DNA of 40,106 nucleotides from Fusibacillus kribbianus (lineage in GTDB: Bacteria > Bacillota > Clostridia > Lachnospirales > Lachnospiraceae), in NCBI RefSeq assembly GCF_030053595.1, contig NZ_JASGBQ010000027.1:1-40106 (forward strand). Direction: 5' to 3'. How positions within the stretch are numbered: the stretch's first letter is position 1; the number at the start of each line of letters is the position of its first letter. The notes beneath the pieces were generated by a model. The model searched no databases. It saw only the letters and a program-made list of their open reading frames with translations, and had not been told where the DNA came from. Positions 32,224 to 40,096 of the stretch are shown in pieces. The position numbers and the translations under genes were made by a program.

Positions 32224-33630
32224 ATGCAAATGGCATCTATTGTCGAAAGAAGGAACAGATTTTGTGTGGTTTACAACTACAAGGACCGCGATGGCAAGCG
32301 CAAGCAGAAGTGGGAAACCTACAAAACCATGCAGGAAGCAAAGCGAAGAAAAAATGAAGTGGAATATCGTGCCGATATCGGTGAACTGGTGGTTCCACAT
32401 TGTAAGACTTTGAAGGAGCTGGTGAATGAATATATTGCTCTTTATGGGAAAGAACGCTGGTCCTTATCCACCTATTCTTCCAATGTGGCGACTTTTAATA
32501 ATTATGTGCTGCCAATCATAGGAGACGATAAGCTGGAAGATATCAATACCAGATTTATTGAGAGGTATTACCAGCGCTTATTGAAAACGCCGTCGGTAGT
32601 CAATCCGGCTACAGGGAAGCGGGCGTCCGAATATGTAACCCCATCCACGATTCGGGATGTTCACAAACTGCTCCGAAACTGCTTTCATCAGGCGGTTAAA
32701 TGGGAAATCATGCAGAAAAATCCCTGTCAATACGCAACGGTACCCAAATATAAGAGCGAAAAGCGCCAGATCTGGACTGCGGAAACTCTGATGCAGGCCT
32801 TGGATCTGTGTGATGATGATCGCCTGAAGCTGGCACTTAATCTGGCTTTTTCCTGCTCCCTTCGCATGGGCGAGCTCCTTGGACTGACCTGGGATTGCGT
32901 TGATATCACACCTCAGGCGGTGGCAGAGGGGAATGCATATATTTACATCAATAAGGAAGTGCAGCGTGTTGAGAAGAATGCCATCAAGGAGCTGGACGGG
33001 AAGGACATTATCATGGTTTTTCCGGAGGAAAGCAAGCTGAATAAGACGGTTCGTGTTTTGAAGACACCAAAAACAGAAAGCAGTATTCGAAAGATTTTTC
33101 TTCCTAGATCTGTGGCAGTGATGCTGGAAAAATGGAGAAAATCCCAGAATGAGATCAAGGATGTCCTGGGGGATGAATACCAGGATTATGATATCGTGCT
33201 GGCGACACCTTATGGCTTGCCGACAAGCGGATCCTCTTTGCGAAAAGCATTGAATGACCTCATTAAAGAGCATGATCTGCCGCCGGTAGTATTTCACAGT
33301 CTTCGTCATACCAGTGTCACATACAAGCTGAAGCTGAACGGCGGTGATATCAAAGCGGTTCAGGGCGACTCCGGTCATAGCCAGATCAATATGGTCACCG
33401 ACGTGTATAGCCATATTATTGATGATGATCGAAAGCGCAATGCAGAGCTTTTCGAGGAGGCCTTTTATAATAAGCGAAATCTGGACCCGAGCATGAGAGC
33501 AACCGCCAGTGGTAAGACGGTGGAGCTTCCTACTACAGTGGATGCAGAGCTGCTGGCAAAGGTATTGTCGAACCCGGAGATGGCGGCGCTGCTCAGCGCA
33601 CTGGCCAAGGGGATGGAGCAGAAACAGTAA
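32224..33630 (+). CDS. int: Tyrosine recombinase / integrase
   Basis: A 468-aa tyrosine recombinase. The N-terminal beta domain (arm-binding type) and the core-binding SAM-like domain (LKELVNEYIALYGKERW, residues about 60-160) precede the catalytic domain with R214 (CSLRMGELLG), H358 and R361 (HSLRHTS), H385 (SGHSQ) and nucleophile Y395 (VYSHI). All catalytic residues are present, so it should be active. ATG 32224 follows AAGGAGG. It inserts the element, probably at the tRNA-Arg(CCU) 3' end whose fragment lies at 36999-37043, although that link is inferred. The 70-residue C-terminal tail beyond Tyr is longer than usual. Confidence 0.95.
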   Translation: MQMASIVERRNRFCVVYNYKDRDGKRKQKWETYKTMQEAKRRKNEVEYRADIGELVVPHCKTLKELVNEYIALYGKERWSLSTYSSNVATFNNYVLPIIGDDKLEDINTRFIERYYQRLLKTPSVVNPATGKRASEYVTPSTIRDVHKLLRNCFHQAVKWEIMQKNPCQYATVPKYKSEKRQIWTAETLMQALDLCDDDRLKLALNLAFSCSLRMGELLGLTWDCVDITPQAVAEGNAYIYINKEVQRVEKNAIKELDGKDIIMVFPEESKLNKTVRVLKTPKTESSIRKIFLPRSVAVMLEKWRKSQNEIKDVLGDEYQDYDIVLATPYGLPTSGSSLRKALNDLIKEHDLPPVVFHSLRHTSVTYKLKLNGGDIKAVQGDSGHSQINMVTDVYSHIIDDDRKRNAELFEEAFYNKRNLDPSMRATASGKTVELPTTVDAELLAKVLSNPEMAALLSALAKGMEQKQ

Positions 33631-33727
33631 TTGAGAGATTCGCATGGATTGAAGACTATGTGATGTCAGCGAGAACATGATCAGTTCTTTGCGGTTGGAA
33701 TGTATGAAATATGGAGATGGTGAGAAA

Positions 33728-34276
33728 ATGGCCAGATATTATAAAGGAAAAAGAATAGGAGCCGATGTGTATACCATAGGGAAATTCGGAAAAGGACTTC
33801 GAGAGATTCTGGATACGGAAAATCCATTGCTGTACTCTGATGGAAGATATCCCACAAAGCTTTCGGCAGAGGATTTGCCGGAGGATTATATTGCGTTCTC
33901 CAGCCGTGCGATCTGGTATATGAATGGGTATATCCGAACGTCGGGAATTATTGATATGAAATATAGATGGGTGAAGGAGAACCATCTGTTCAAGGATGAC
34001 TATATTTATATTTCTTACCATGGTCCGCTGAAAGAAGTTGTCGGAAGATGGGGATTTATTGATATAGAAGCTTATGATGTATGCGTCTGTGGGAACGATA
34101 TTATAAGGATCGTACTTGCGGCAGAAAAGTATTCCGGTTTTGATACTGCTGAGATCAGAGATGAAATTGAGAAAAAGAGAGTGTGGCTCAGAGACCATGA
34201 GCCCGAGTTTTATCAAAGCTTCGTCGGTGAAGACAAGGATATTTTCGAATTATGGACAGAAAAGGGTTATGTTTAA
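33728..34276 (+). CDS. Hypothetical 182-aa protein
   Basis: Not recognised. ATG 33728 follows GGTGAG at about 5 bp; the frame is open to 33677 but upstream ATGs lack ribosome sites. The protein has no signal peptide or membrane segment and is rich in Tyr, Asp and Glu, with a beta-rich middle (DYIYISYHGPL, WGFIDIEAYDVCVCG) and a C-terminal helix. A terminator follows. Its position just behind the integrase makes it either the last cargo gene of the element or recent neighbouring DNA. Confidence 0.65.
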   Translation: MARYYKGKRIGADVYTIGKFGKGLREILDTENPLLYSDGRYPTKLSAEDLPEDYIAFSSRAIWYMNGYIRTSGIIDMKYRWVKENHLFKDDYIYISYHGPLKEVVGRWGFIDIEAYDVCVCGNDIIRIVLAAEKYSGFDTAEIRDEIEKKRVWLRDHEPEFYQSFVGEDKDIFELWTEKGYV

Positions 34277-34295
34277 CGGATGATGCGGATAGTTT

Positions 34296-34332
34296 AGCAG
34301 TCATACATAAAAGTGTGTGGCTGCTCTTTTTT
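34296..34332 (+). terminator. Rho-independent terminator
   Basis: AGCAGTCATAC (34296-34306) pairs, with G-T wobbles, with GTGTGGCTGCT (34315-34325), and a T-rich tail runs to 34332. It ends the unknown gene's transcript just before the repeat array of the ATPase gene. Confidence 0.75.
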
Positions 34333-34408
34333 AAAACGGGAACTGAATGGTTGAAAAACGAGAACTAAAAATACAAAACGAGAACCAAACATTGATAAAA
34401 TGAGAACC
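34333..34408 (+). repeat. Four phased direct repeats AAAACGRGAACY (operator array)
   Basis: Copies at 34333-34344, 34355-34366, 34375-34386 and 34397-34408 begin 22, 20 and 22 bp apart, about two helical turns each, so they face one side of the DNA. The fourth copy (with T for C) lies in the spacer of the promoter at 34392-34420. They are probably sites for the HTH of the downstream protein. Confidence 0.75.
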
Positions 34409-34420
34409 ATATGCTATAAT
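34392..34420 (+). promoter_or_regulatory. Promoter of the HTH-ATPase gene
   Basis: TTGATA (34392-34397) and TATAAT (34415-34420) are 17 bp apart. The last of four direct repeats occupies most of the spacer, which suggests repression by occlusion. Confidence 0.8.
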
Positions 34421-34453
34421 AAGTATGCAATGAAAGAGAGAGGAGCAAAGCGT

Positions 34454-36205
34454 ATGAAATATTACACGACAAAGGAAGCTGCAGAACTCCTGGGTATAAC
34501 AAAACGGTATATAACTAAACTGTGTGCCAGCAAAGCAATTTCTGGTGCAGAGAAGAAGGGAAGCAGATGGATGATTCCGGAGACTTTTATTGCAGAAAAG
34601 AATAATCGGAATATCCCCAAACGGGTATTTAATACGACTGGGATCTGTGATCCGTCAGAACATTATATGGTGGATTTGACGCAGCGACTTTTCGAAGTCA
34701 GGAAACTCGTTGATGAAGGAAAATATTTTACGATCAATCGAGCAAGGCAATTTGGAAAGACAACTACGCTGCATGCCCTGGCAGAATATCTGAGTCAGGA
34801 CTATCTTGTTATCAGTATGGATTTTCAGATGCAGATGAGTGATGCAAAATTCAGAAATGAGAACAGCTTCTCTCAGGCATTTGCCAGAGCCTTTGAAAAT
34901 TCATTTCGAATTACGGAAAGTAGCAAAAGTCAGGAATATCAGGTTGCTTTAAAGGCGTTTACGGAAGAACGGCAAGAGGCCGGTGAGCAGTTTGAATTGG
35001 TAGAATTGTTTCAGGCACTCAGCAATCTTTGTGCAGCCATTCCAAAGAAGATAGTGCTTATGATCGATGAAGTCGACAGTGCGACAAATAATCAGGTCTT
35101 TCTGGATTTTCTCGCACAGTTACGCGGCTATTATATTAACAGAAGTCGATTTGCAACATTTCAATCAGTAATCCTCGCCGGAGTATGTGATATTCGAAAT
35201 CTGAAGCGTAAAATGCGACCGGATGAGGAACATAAAGATAATAGTCCATGGAACATTGCTGCGGATTTTGATATTGATATGAGTTTTTCTACAGAACAGA
35301 TCAATGGCATGCTTCTTGATTATGCTTCTGAACATGATACTGCCATAGATACAAACCTGATTGCCGGAGAAATCTATGACTACACTTCCGGCTATCCGTA
35401 TCTTGTATCCAGAATTTGTCAGCTGCTGGACGAAATGTACGAAGCCGGAATGCGTGATAGCTGGACCCATGCAGGGGTTTTGGAGGCGGTCCGCAAACTG
35501 GTTAGGGAATCGAATTCTTTATTTGAAGATATGGCAAAGAAGGTGAAGGATTACCCTGATCTGGGAACCATGCTGCGGGATATTTTGTTTTGCGGCAAAG
35601 GAATTCCGTTTAATCTGGGAACAGAATTGGTATCAATTGGTGCCATGTTTGGCTTTTTGAAAGATGAAGATGGACAGGTTGCGATATCAAATAGAATTTT
35701 TGAAATCTGGTTTTATAACCTTTTCATTGCGCAGGACGCGATCGACAGTAAGACGTATGATGTCGGGCAGCAATTGAAGGGGCAGTTTGTCACAGAAAGT
35801 GGCCTGGATGTGGAGAAGATTCTGAAGAAATTTGTGGAGCACTTTACAGAAAGCTTCGGTAATAGTACGGATACATTTGTAGAAGAGAACGGAAGAAAAC
35901 TGTTTATGTTGTATATTCGTCCTTTGATCAATGGCATCGGAAACTATTATATTGAGGCGCGTACACGCAGCATGGGACGTACGGATCTGATTATCGATTA
36001 TCTGGGAAACCAGTATATCATCGAAATGAAGATCTGGCGCGGAAATGAGTACAATACTCGTGGAGAGGAGCAGTTGTTGGGGTATCTTGATGATTATCAT
36101 CTCGAGCGAGGTTATATGCTCAGCTTTAACTTCAACAAGAACAAGAAGCCGGGGGTAAAGGAGCTTCATTTTAAGAATCATACGCTGATCGAGGCAGTGG
36201 TGTGA
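34454..36205 (+). CDS. HTH-fused AAA-ATPase-like protein with C-terminal PD-(D/E)XK nuclease domain (583 aa)
   Basis: Residues 1-45 are an excisionase-type HTH (YYTTKEAAELLGITKRYITKL). Residues 70-370 are the AAA-ATPase-like domain with Walker A RQFGKTTT (98-104) and Walker B MIDEVDS (203-209), and the last 90 residues are a PDDEXK_9-like nuclease fold with D511 (GRTDLIID) and E524-M-K526 (IIEMKIW). Proteins of the ATPase-nuclease type are abundant, often in many copies, in Lachnospiraceae and Bacteroidetes; their function is not settled. ATG 34454 follows GAGAGGAG. The added HTH and the phased repeats over its promoter point to self-regulation. A terminator follows. The gene may be an independent mobile or defence unit. 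Confidence 0.82.
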   Translation: MKYYTTKEAAELLGITKRYITKLCASKAISGAEKKGSRWMIPETFIAEKNNRNIPKRVFNTTGICDPSEHYMVDLTQRLFEVRKLVDEGKYFTINRARQFGKTTTLHALAEYLSQDYLVISMDFQMQMSDAKFRNENSFSQAFARAFENSFRITESSKSQEYQVALKAFTEERQEAGEQFELVELFQALSNLCAAIPKKIVLMIDEVDSATNNQVFLDFLAQLRGYYINRSRFATFQSVILAGVCDIRNLKRKMRPDEEHKDNSPWNIAADFDIDMSFSTEQINGMLLDYASEHDTAIDTNLIAGEIYDYTSGYPYLVSRICQLLDEMYEAGMRDSWTHAGVLEAVRKLVRESNSLFEDMAKKVKDYPDLGTMLRDILFCGKGIPFNLGTELVSIGAMFGFLKDEDGQVAISNRIFEIWFYNLFIAQDAIDSKTYDVGQQLKGQFVTESGLDVEKILKKFVEHFTESFGNSTDTFVEENGRKLFMLYIRPLINGIGNYYIEARTRSMGRTDLIIDYLGNQYIIEMKIWRGNEYNTRGEEQLLGYLDDYHLERGYMLSFNFNKNKKPGVKELHFKNHTLIEAVV

Positions 36206-36223
36206 TCAGTCATCCTCGTCATC

Positions 36224-36265
36224 ATCCCTCCTGTTAGGTGCAATGTACGACAGGAGGGATTTTTT
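36224..36265 (+). terminator. Rho-independent terminator
   Basis: ATCCCTCCTGT (36224-36234) and ACAGGAGGGAT (36250-36260) form a perfect 11-bp stem with a 15-nt loop, followed by six T. It lies 18 bp after the ATPase gene. Confidence 0.9.
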
Positions 36266-36998
36266 ATCATATTGCCCTTTTATCTTTTGATATGACTCAA
36301 ACGATTTCTAATATTAACATTAATGCGCTTATTGTATATAATAATAAACATTTTTTGACGAGACGCCCCTTAGCTATAAGGAAATTAGCGGAAATGATTT
36401 GATAGAATTTCCGCTAAATGCCATCAGATTTCCGATAGACGCTGTAAGATTTCCGAAAGTATCTTCCAAGAACAGTTGCTGAAATGCTGGTCAACCAGGA
36501 TGTTCATAGTGTTAAGGGAAAGGTCAGCAGTAATATTGGGAAGATCATTGAAGCCATTATCGATGATGAGCCACAACACCTTTCCTTTTGAAAAAGCGGT
36601 AGTCCGATTTGTCACATCACGGCAAAAACCCGGCACAGTGGCAGTAAATACTCTACCCAAAACCGGAAAAATGGTGTATAATATTGATACTTACATGGAT
36701 TTCCATGTGGTTTCAGATGAAAATTGAATATGTCATCAATTCCGCAGAGCAATGTGGAATTGGTGGTCGTTTTATGATGTTGGCAGCAAGATATATGCTT
36801 CCCATGGCAGTTTGGTAGCATCCCCGCGATTAGAAAGAGCTAATGATTTTCTAATCCGGAGTGCCCGGCTTAACGTGGCAGGGATGATTTCAGGCCAACA
36901 ATGTGAGTATCCCCTCAGCTAACAAAGCCAGGGAATACAGGCGGTTTCGAACCTCAGGTCGGCTAAGAAGTGAAAAGAACACACAATAGGGTGTTCCT
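36266..36998. other. Intergenic, decayed region with repeats and a gene remnant
   Basis: No convincing intact gene. An AT-rich stretch leads to an inverted repeat TTAGCGGAAAT (36385-36395)/ATTTCCGCTAA (36407-36417), then two further GATTTCCG copies near 36427 and 36449. The short remnant at 36448-36591 follows. Beyond it are small inverted repeats: ACATGG/CCATGT (36693-36708) and CAATTCC (36738-36744)/GGAATTG (36757-36763). The last 100 bp before the tRNA fragment contain no recognised feature. Confidence 0.5.
36448..36591 (+). pseudogene. Remnant of the 3' end of an unknown gene (47 codons)
   Basis: An open stretch without start codon reads DFRKYLPRTVAEMLVNQD, then SNIGKIIEAIIDDEP, and stops at 36589-36591. 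Upstream stops at 36436 and 36445 close the frame. Its composition is protein-like, unlike the overlapping frame. No ribosome site is present. It looks like the C-terminus of a gene lost when the elements inserted. Confidence 0.35.
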
Positions 36999-37043
36999 CT
37001 CCTAAGCGGTAGGTCGGGTGTTCGAATCACCTCGGGAACGCCA
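36999..37043 (+). other. 3' fragment of tRNA-Arg(CCU): probable attachment site
   Basis: From the anticodon loop CTCCTAA (36999-37005) onward the sequence is that of tRNA-Arg(CCU): anticodon-stem 3' strand GCGGT, variable loop, T-arm GGGTG-TTCGAAT-CACCT, acceptor 3' strand CGGGAAC, discriminator G and CCA ending at 37043. The preceding GTGTTCCT cannot pair with GCGGT, and D-arm and acceptor 5' strand are missing, so this is not a functional tRNA. Such displaced 3' ends mark the far end of an element integrated in a tRNA gene. Confidence 0.75.
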
Positions 37044-37134
37044 AAAACTCCGCCGGAAAGCCCAGTAAAATGATATACTCCCCATATGGTAGACAATGGA
37101 AATATCCAAAATCTATCATATGAGGAGCATTTTT

Positions 37135-37818
37135 ATGTCTAAAAAGAAATATAGCAAGGAATTCAAATTGAAGGTGTTAAAGGAACATGAAGAGGGAGCT
37201 TCTTTTTATTCTTTAGAAGAGAAATATGACATTGTGTTTGGTACAGTAAAACGATGGAATGCAGCTTTCAAAGCACATGGAGAAACGGCTCTTGATCACC
37301 ACAATAGCAATCTATGTAGATATTCTGCGGAGTTTAAGCAAAGAGTCGTTTCTGACTATTTATCCGGAGGTGGTTCTTTCAAATCTATTGCTGTAAAATA
37401 CGGTATTCACGCAGAAAGTACTGTTTTAAAGTGGGTAAAGCAGTATAATAGTCATGAGGAATTAACTGATTCACGAAAGGTTGGGGATTATCTCATGGCA
37501 AAAGATATCAAGTCAAGAAAGACAACTCTTGAAGAGCGTATAAGAATAGTTGAGCATTGTGTCTTGCATTCAAATGATTATTCAGCGACTGCAAAAGAAT
37601 TTAATTGTTCGTATGGGCAGGTTTATTCGTGGGTAAATAAGTATAGCAAAAAAGGTGTCGATGGTCTTAAAGACGGTCGTGGGCGTAATAAATCAGTGGA
37701 TGAACTGAGTGAATTGGAAAAACTCAGAGCTGAGAATAGACTATTGAAAGCAGAAAAGAAACGACAACAAATGGAGATTGATTTATTAAAAAAACTCGAA
37801 GAAATCGAGAGAAGGTGA
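37135..37818 (+). CDS. IS3-family transposase OrfA
   Basis: A 227-aa protein with three successive HTH units (KKYSKEFKLKVLKEHEEG, RYSAEFKQRVVSDYLSGG, TLEERIRIVEHCVL) and a C-terminal leucine-zipper-like coiled coil (LRAENRLLKAEKKRQQME). ATG 37135 follows GAGGAG. It binds the IS ends. A run of seven A at 37788-37794, read as A AAA AAA in this frame, is a classic slippery site; a -1 shift there leads openly into orfB and would make the OrfAB transposase. It overlaps orfB by 4 bp. Confidence 0.9.
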   Translation: MSKKKYSKEFKLKVLKEHEEGASFYSLEEKYDIVFGTVKRWNAAFKAHGETALDHHNSNLCRYSAEFKQRVVSDYLSGGGSFKSIAVKYGIHAESTVLKWVKQYNSHEELTDSRKVGDYLMAKDIKSRKTTLEERIRIVEHCVLHSNDYSATAKEFNCSYGQVYSWVNKYSKKGVDGLKDGRGRNKSVDELSELEKLRAENRLLKAEKKRQQMEIDLLKKLEEIERR

Positions 37819-38735
37819 CACTGCGCAGAATAAGACATTATGATTCATATATTGCTATAAAGGAGCTTTCTGAAGAGCATTCTGAATATCCGATCAGTAC
37901 TATGTGCGAAATTCTGAAAATCAATAGAGCTGCCTACTACAAATGGAAAAATCATACTAACAGCGAAAATGATGACCTTAATGAACTTATAGCGAAAAAG
38001 GTTCTTGAAATTCATGGAGAACATCCTGATATGGGCTATAGACGCATCAGGGACACTCTTGCACATGATCATAACATAAATGTCAATGATAAAAGGGTCT
38101 TGCGAGTATGTCGTAAGAAAAAAGTTCAATCTTATATAAAACACAGATATAATTGCTGCACGAAACCAGCTTCAGACCCGGCTTATATTGCTGAAAATGT
38201 GTTAAATCGTGAGTTTAAGTCAGATAAACCTAATGAGAAATGGCTTACAGATGTGTCTGAATTTAAATATGGGACTGGTGATGATGAAAAAAAGGGAAAA
38301 ATATATTTGAGTGTCATACTGGATCTGTGTGGAAAGCGCCCTGTGGCATATGAATACAGTGATCATAATGATAATCCTCTTGTATTTAATACTTTTGATA
38401 AGGCATTAGCAGCGAATCCTGGAGCAACGCCTCTTTTTCATTCTGATAGAGGCTACCAGTATACTTCCAAAACCTTCCGCCAGAAGATAGTTGATGCCGG
38501 AATGACCCAAAGTATGTCAAGAGTTGTCAGATGCATTGATAATGGTCCTATGGAAGGATTCTGGGGAATTATGAAACGTGAAATGTATTATGGGAAAAAG
38601 TACAAAACTAAGGACGAACTGATAAGAGCAATTGAAGAATATATAGATTATTACACAAATAAGCGGGTACAAAGAAATCTTTGTATCTTAACTCCACAGG
38701 AGTATTATGAAAAGCATCTGCTGGAAGCAGCATAA
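37815..38735 (+). CDS. IS3-family transposase OrfB (DDE integrase core)
   Basis: A 306-aa protein with the HTH_21-like start (YPISTMCEILKINRAAYYKW) and the rve catalytic core: WLTDVSEFKYG (first D), HSDRGYQYTS (second D) and NGPMEGFWGIMKREMYY (E, with K/R seven residues on). The catalytic set is complete and no stop interrupts it, so the IS may still be active. GTG 37815 lies in the overlap with orfA; expression is expected mainly as an OrfAB fusion by -1 frameshift at the upstream A-run. Confidence 0.92.
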   Translation: MTLRRIRHYDSYIAIKELSEEHSEYPISTMCEILKINRAAYYKWKNHTNSENDDLNELIAKKVLEIHGEHPDMGYRRIRDTLAHDHNINVNDKRVLRVCRKKKVQSYIKHRYNCCTKPASDPAYIAENVLNREFKSDKPNEKWLTDVSEFKYGTGDDEKKGKIYLSVILDLCGKRPVAYEYSDHNDNPLVFNTFDKALAANPGATPLFHSDRGYQYTSKTFRQKIVDAGMTQSMSRVVRCIDNGPMEGFWGIMKREMYYGKKYKTKDELIRAIEEYIDYYTNKRVQRNLCILTPQEYYEKHLLEAA

Positions 38736-38738
38736 AAG

Positions 38739-38781
38739 CTGCCCGACATAATACCGGGCAGAAAATATTTTTTGCTTTTTT
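38739..38781 (+). terminator. Terminator inside the IS, after orfB
   Basis: CTGCCCG (38739-38745) and CGGGCAG (38755-38761) form a 7-bp stem with a 9-nt loop, followed by T-rich DNA to about 38781. It lies 3 bp after the orfB stop. Confidence 0.7.
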
Positions 38782-38861
38782 TAATTGTCTACTTGACGGG
38801 TAGCACACCAAAATCAAGGGTTTCCGGCGTTTTTTCATTTTTATGGGAAAAGAGAAAAATC

Positions 38862-39418
38862 GTGAAAATCGAAGATACGGACGGAAAGCAGAAGCGTGTC
38901 CTAAATAAAAAGGAGACAACCCTTGCCCAGCAGAAACAGCAGGCAATCAAGGTGTGGACAGCTATGAGGATTTGGTTGCTCTCACAGACAAGCTGACTTC
39001 TCGCTTCTCTGAACTTTCCGATTCCATTAAGGCGGCTGAGAAACGGATGGTTGAGATTGGAGCATTGCAGACGCACATCAATAATTACTCCAAGACCAGA
39101 AAGACCTACGAAGCATACCTCAAATCCGGGTACAGCAAAACGTTTTTTGAAGAACATCGTGATGAGCTGATGCTGCATAAAGCGGCGAAGCAAGCCTTTG
39201 ACCAGCTGGATGGAAAAAAGGTTCCTTCCCGTCACGCTCTTCATGAGGAGTTTAACCGGCTCCTAGTTGAGAAAAAACAAGCCTATGCGGAATATCGTCA
39301 GGTGAAGAAAGAGATGCAGGAATATCTGATTGCCAAGCAGACGGTTGAGCATATCTTGGGTATTGACCGTCACAAACGAGTGGAAGAGAAGAAACAACAA
39401 AAAGAAGAACAGCGCTGA
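38862..39418 (+). pseudogene. Frameshifted C-terminal remnant of a Tn1549-type relaxase
   Basis: The frame reading KETTLAQQKQQAIKVWTA ends in nonsense after 38963, while the next frame continues with YEDLVALTDKLTSRFSELSD. Joining the two near 38961-38963 (one base missing) restores the expected C-terminal coiled coil of Tn1549/CTn-type relaxases, ending at 39418 with a Lys/Glu/Gln-rich tail. The catalytic N-terminal half is absent, cut off at or near the IS. The part from 38954 could still be read as a 154-aa protein, but without a ribosome site. It is debris of a second conjugative element beyond the tRNA fragment. Confidence 0.7.
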
Positions 39419-39431
39419 AGGCAGAGAAAGA

Positions 39432-39477
39432 GCCACGGTCCATTCCGTTTTGGAGTGTGAGGCCGTGGCCACTTTTT
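39432..39477. terminator. Terminator after the relaxase remnant
   Basis: GCCACGG (39432-39438) and CCGTGGC (39463-39469) form a 7-bp stem with a 24-nt loop, followed by CACTTTTTT. It lies between the relaxase remnant and the leftward thioredoxin gene. Confidence 0.8.
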
Positions 39478-39508
39478 TGCATTTTACTTCGATATAATAT
39501 GCTGATCA

Positions 39509-40096
39509 TCACCTGTCGGAAATAATCATGTCAATTCCTTGCTGCAAGGTTTCTTCATCAATTGCACCCGTTGCTTGAGCGATTGCGTTTCCCTCCTCAT
39601 CAATAAAATATGTGGTAGGCAGTGAATAAACACCGTAGGTTGCAGCGGCATCCTGATCTGTATCGTAAAATACCGGGAAAGAATAGCCCTGTTCTGCGAT
39701 GAAAGCAGATGCAGTTTCCACAGTCTCTCTGGAGCCATCGGTCATATTGATGATGAGAAACTGTACTTCTTCACCAATTTCCAGATACTTTTCGTTAAAA
39801 TCAGGCATTTCCATTTTACATGGACTACACCAGCTTGCCCAGAAGTTTAGGACAACGGATTTCCCGATAAAATCCGAAAGATGAACTTCATTTCCATCCA
39901 GATCGTAAACTGTAAAATCCGGTGCCAATATCTTTTCTGACTCATTCTCTTGTGTTGTTGGAGTGGAGGCTTCTGTGGATTCGGTTTCCTGCGGTGTTTG
40001 TGTAGCAAGCAGATTGGGAGCCAGTTTCTGTCCAAGCTGTTTATATAGAATTCCTGCGCCACCTAAAATGAGAACAAACACAAGAACGAGTATCAT
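39509..40096 (-). CDS. TlpA-like membrane-anchored thioredoxin (5' end probably outside the window)
   Basis: The N-terminus is a hydrophobic anchor (MILVLVFVLILGGAGIL), then a Thr/Glu-rich linker of about 40 residues and a TlpA/redoxin domain (APDFTVYDLDGNEVHLSDF) with the active site WCSPC in FWASWCSPCKMEMP and the cis-Pro in SLPTTYFID. It reduces or isomerises disulphides, or supports methionine sulfoxide or cytochrome maturation, on the outer face of the membrane. The frame stays open to the window edge, so the true start may be a few codons upstream of the ATG at 40094-40096. Such genes occur as cargo of Tn1549-like elements, often beside CcdA; no CcdA is seen here. Confidence 0.88.
   Translation of the reverse strand: MILVLVFVLILGGAGILYKQLGQKLAPNLLATQTPQETESTEASTPTTQENESEKILAPDFTVYDLDGNEVHLSDFIGKSVVLNFWASWCSPCKMEMPDFNEKYLEIGEEVQFLIINMTDGSRETVETASAFIAEQGYSFPVFYDTDQDAAATYGVYSLPTTYFIDEEGNAIAQATGAIDEETLQQGIDMIISDR

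Larger units (their letters stand above)
1..37043. mobile_element. Integrative mobilizable/conjugative element (right part; left end outside the window)
   Basis: The window holds a relaxase and MobC, an oriT-like region, an S24 repressor with an ImmA/IrrE protease, a sigma factor, excisionase-like genes and a tyrosine integrase, which together define an integrative element. A 3' fragment of tRNA-Arg(CCU) at 36999-37043 is the likely right attachment site. The intact tRNA with its 5' half is not in the window, so the left boundary should lie upstream of base 1. No VirB4, coupling protein or other type IV secretion gene is visible, so within the window it is only mobilizable. The extent is inferred. 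The integrase lies about 3.4 kb inside the proposed right end, so region 33.7-37.0 kb could belong to another insertion. Confidence 0.5.
37071..38804 (+). mobile_element. IS3-family insertion sequence
   Basis: Two overlapping reading frames, orfA and orfB in -1 frame, with a DDE integrase core. Imperfect ends can be matched: left TGATATACTCCCC...GTAGACAAT and, on the opposite strand, right TGCTACCC...GTAGACAAT, giving TG...CA termini at about 37071 and 38804. No target duplication is obvious (AAAA left, CACC right), so the ends are approximate. It inserted about 27 bp beyond the tRNA fragment. Confidence 0.7.

Noticed and set aside
32578-33678. Minus-strand frame of 366 codons
   Set aside because: Antisense to the integrase, whose catalytic residues are all in place on the plus strand.
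34333-34408. CRISPR array
   Set aside because: Only 12-bp repeats with 8-10-bp gaps of low complexity; they are promoter-proximal operator repeats, and no cas genes are present.
36476-36727. 83-codon plus-strand frame in the decayed region
   Set aside because: No ribosome site and unnatural composition; a different frame over the same bases looks more protein-like.
36890-37096. Minus-strand frame reading PEVIRTPDLPLRRG
   Set aside because: This is the well-known false peptide from the antisense of tRNA-Arg(CCU); the DNA is the tRNA fragment.
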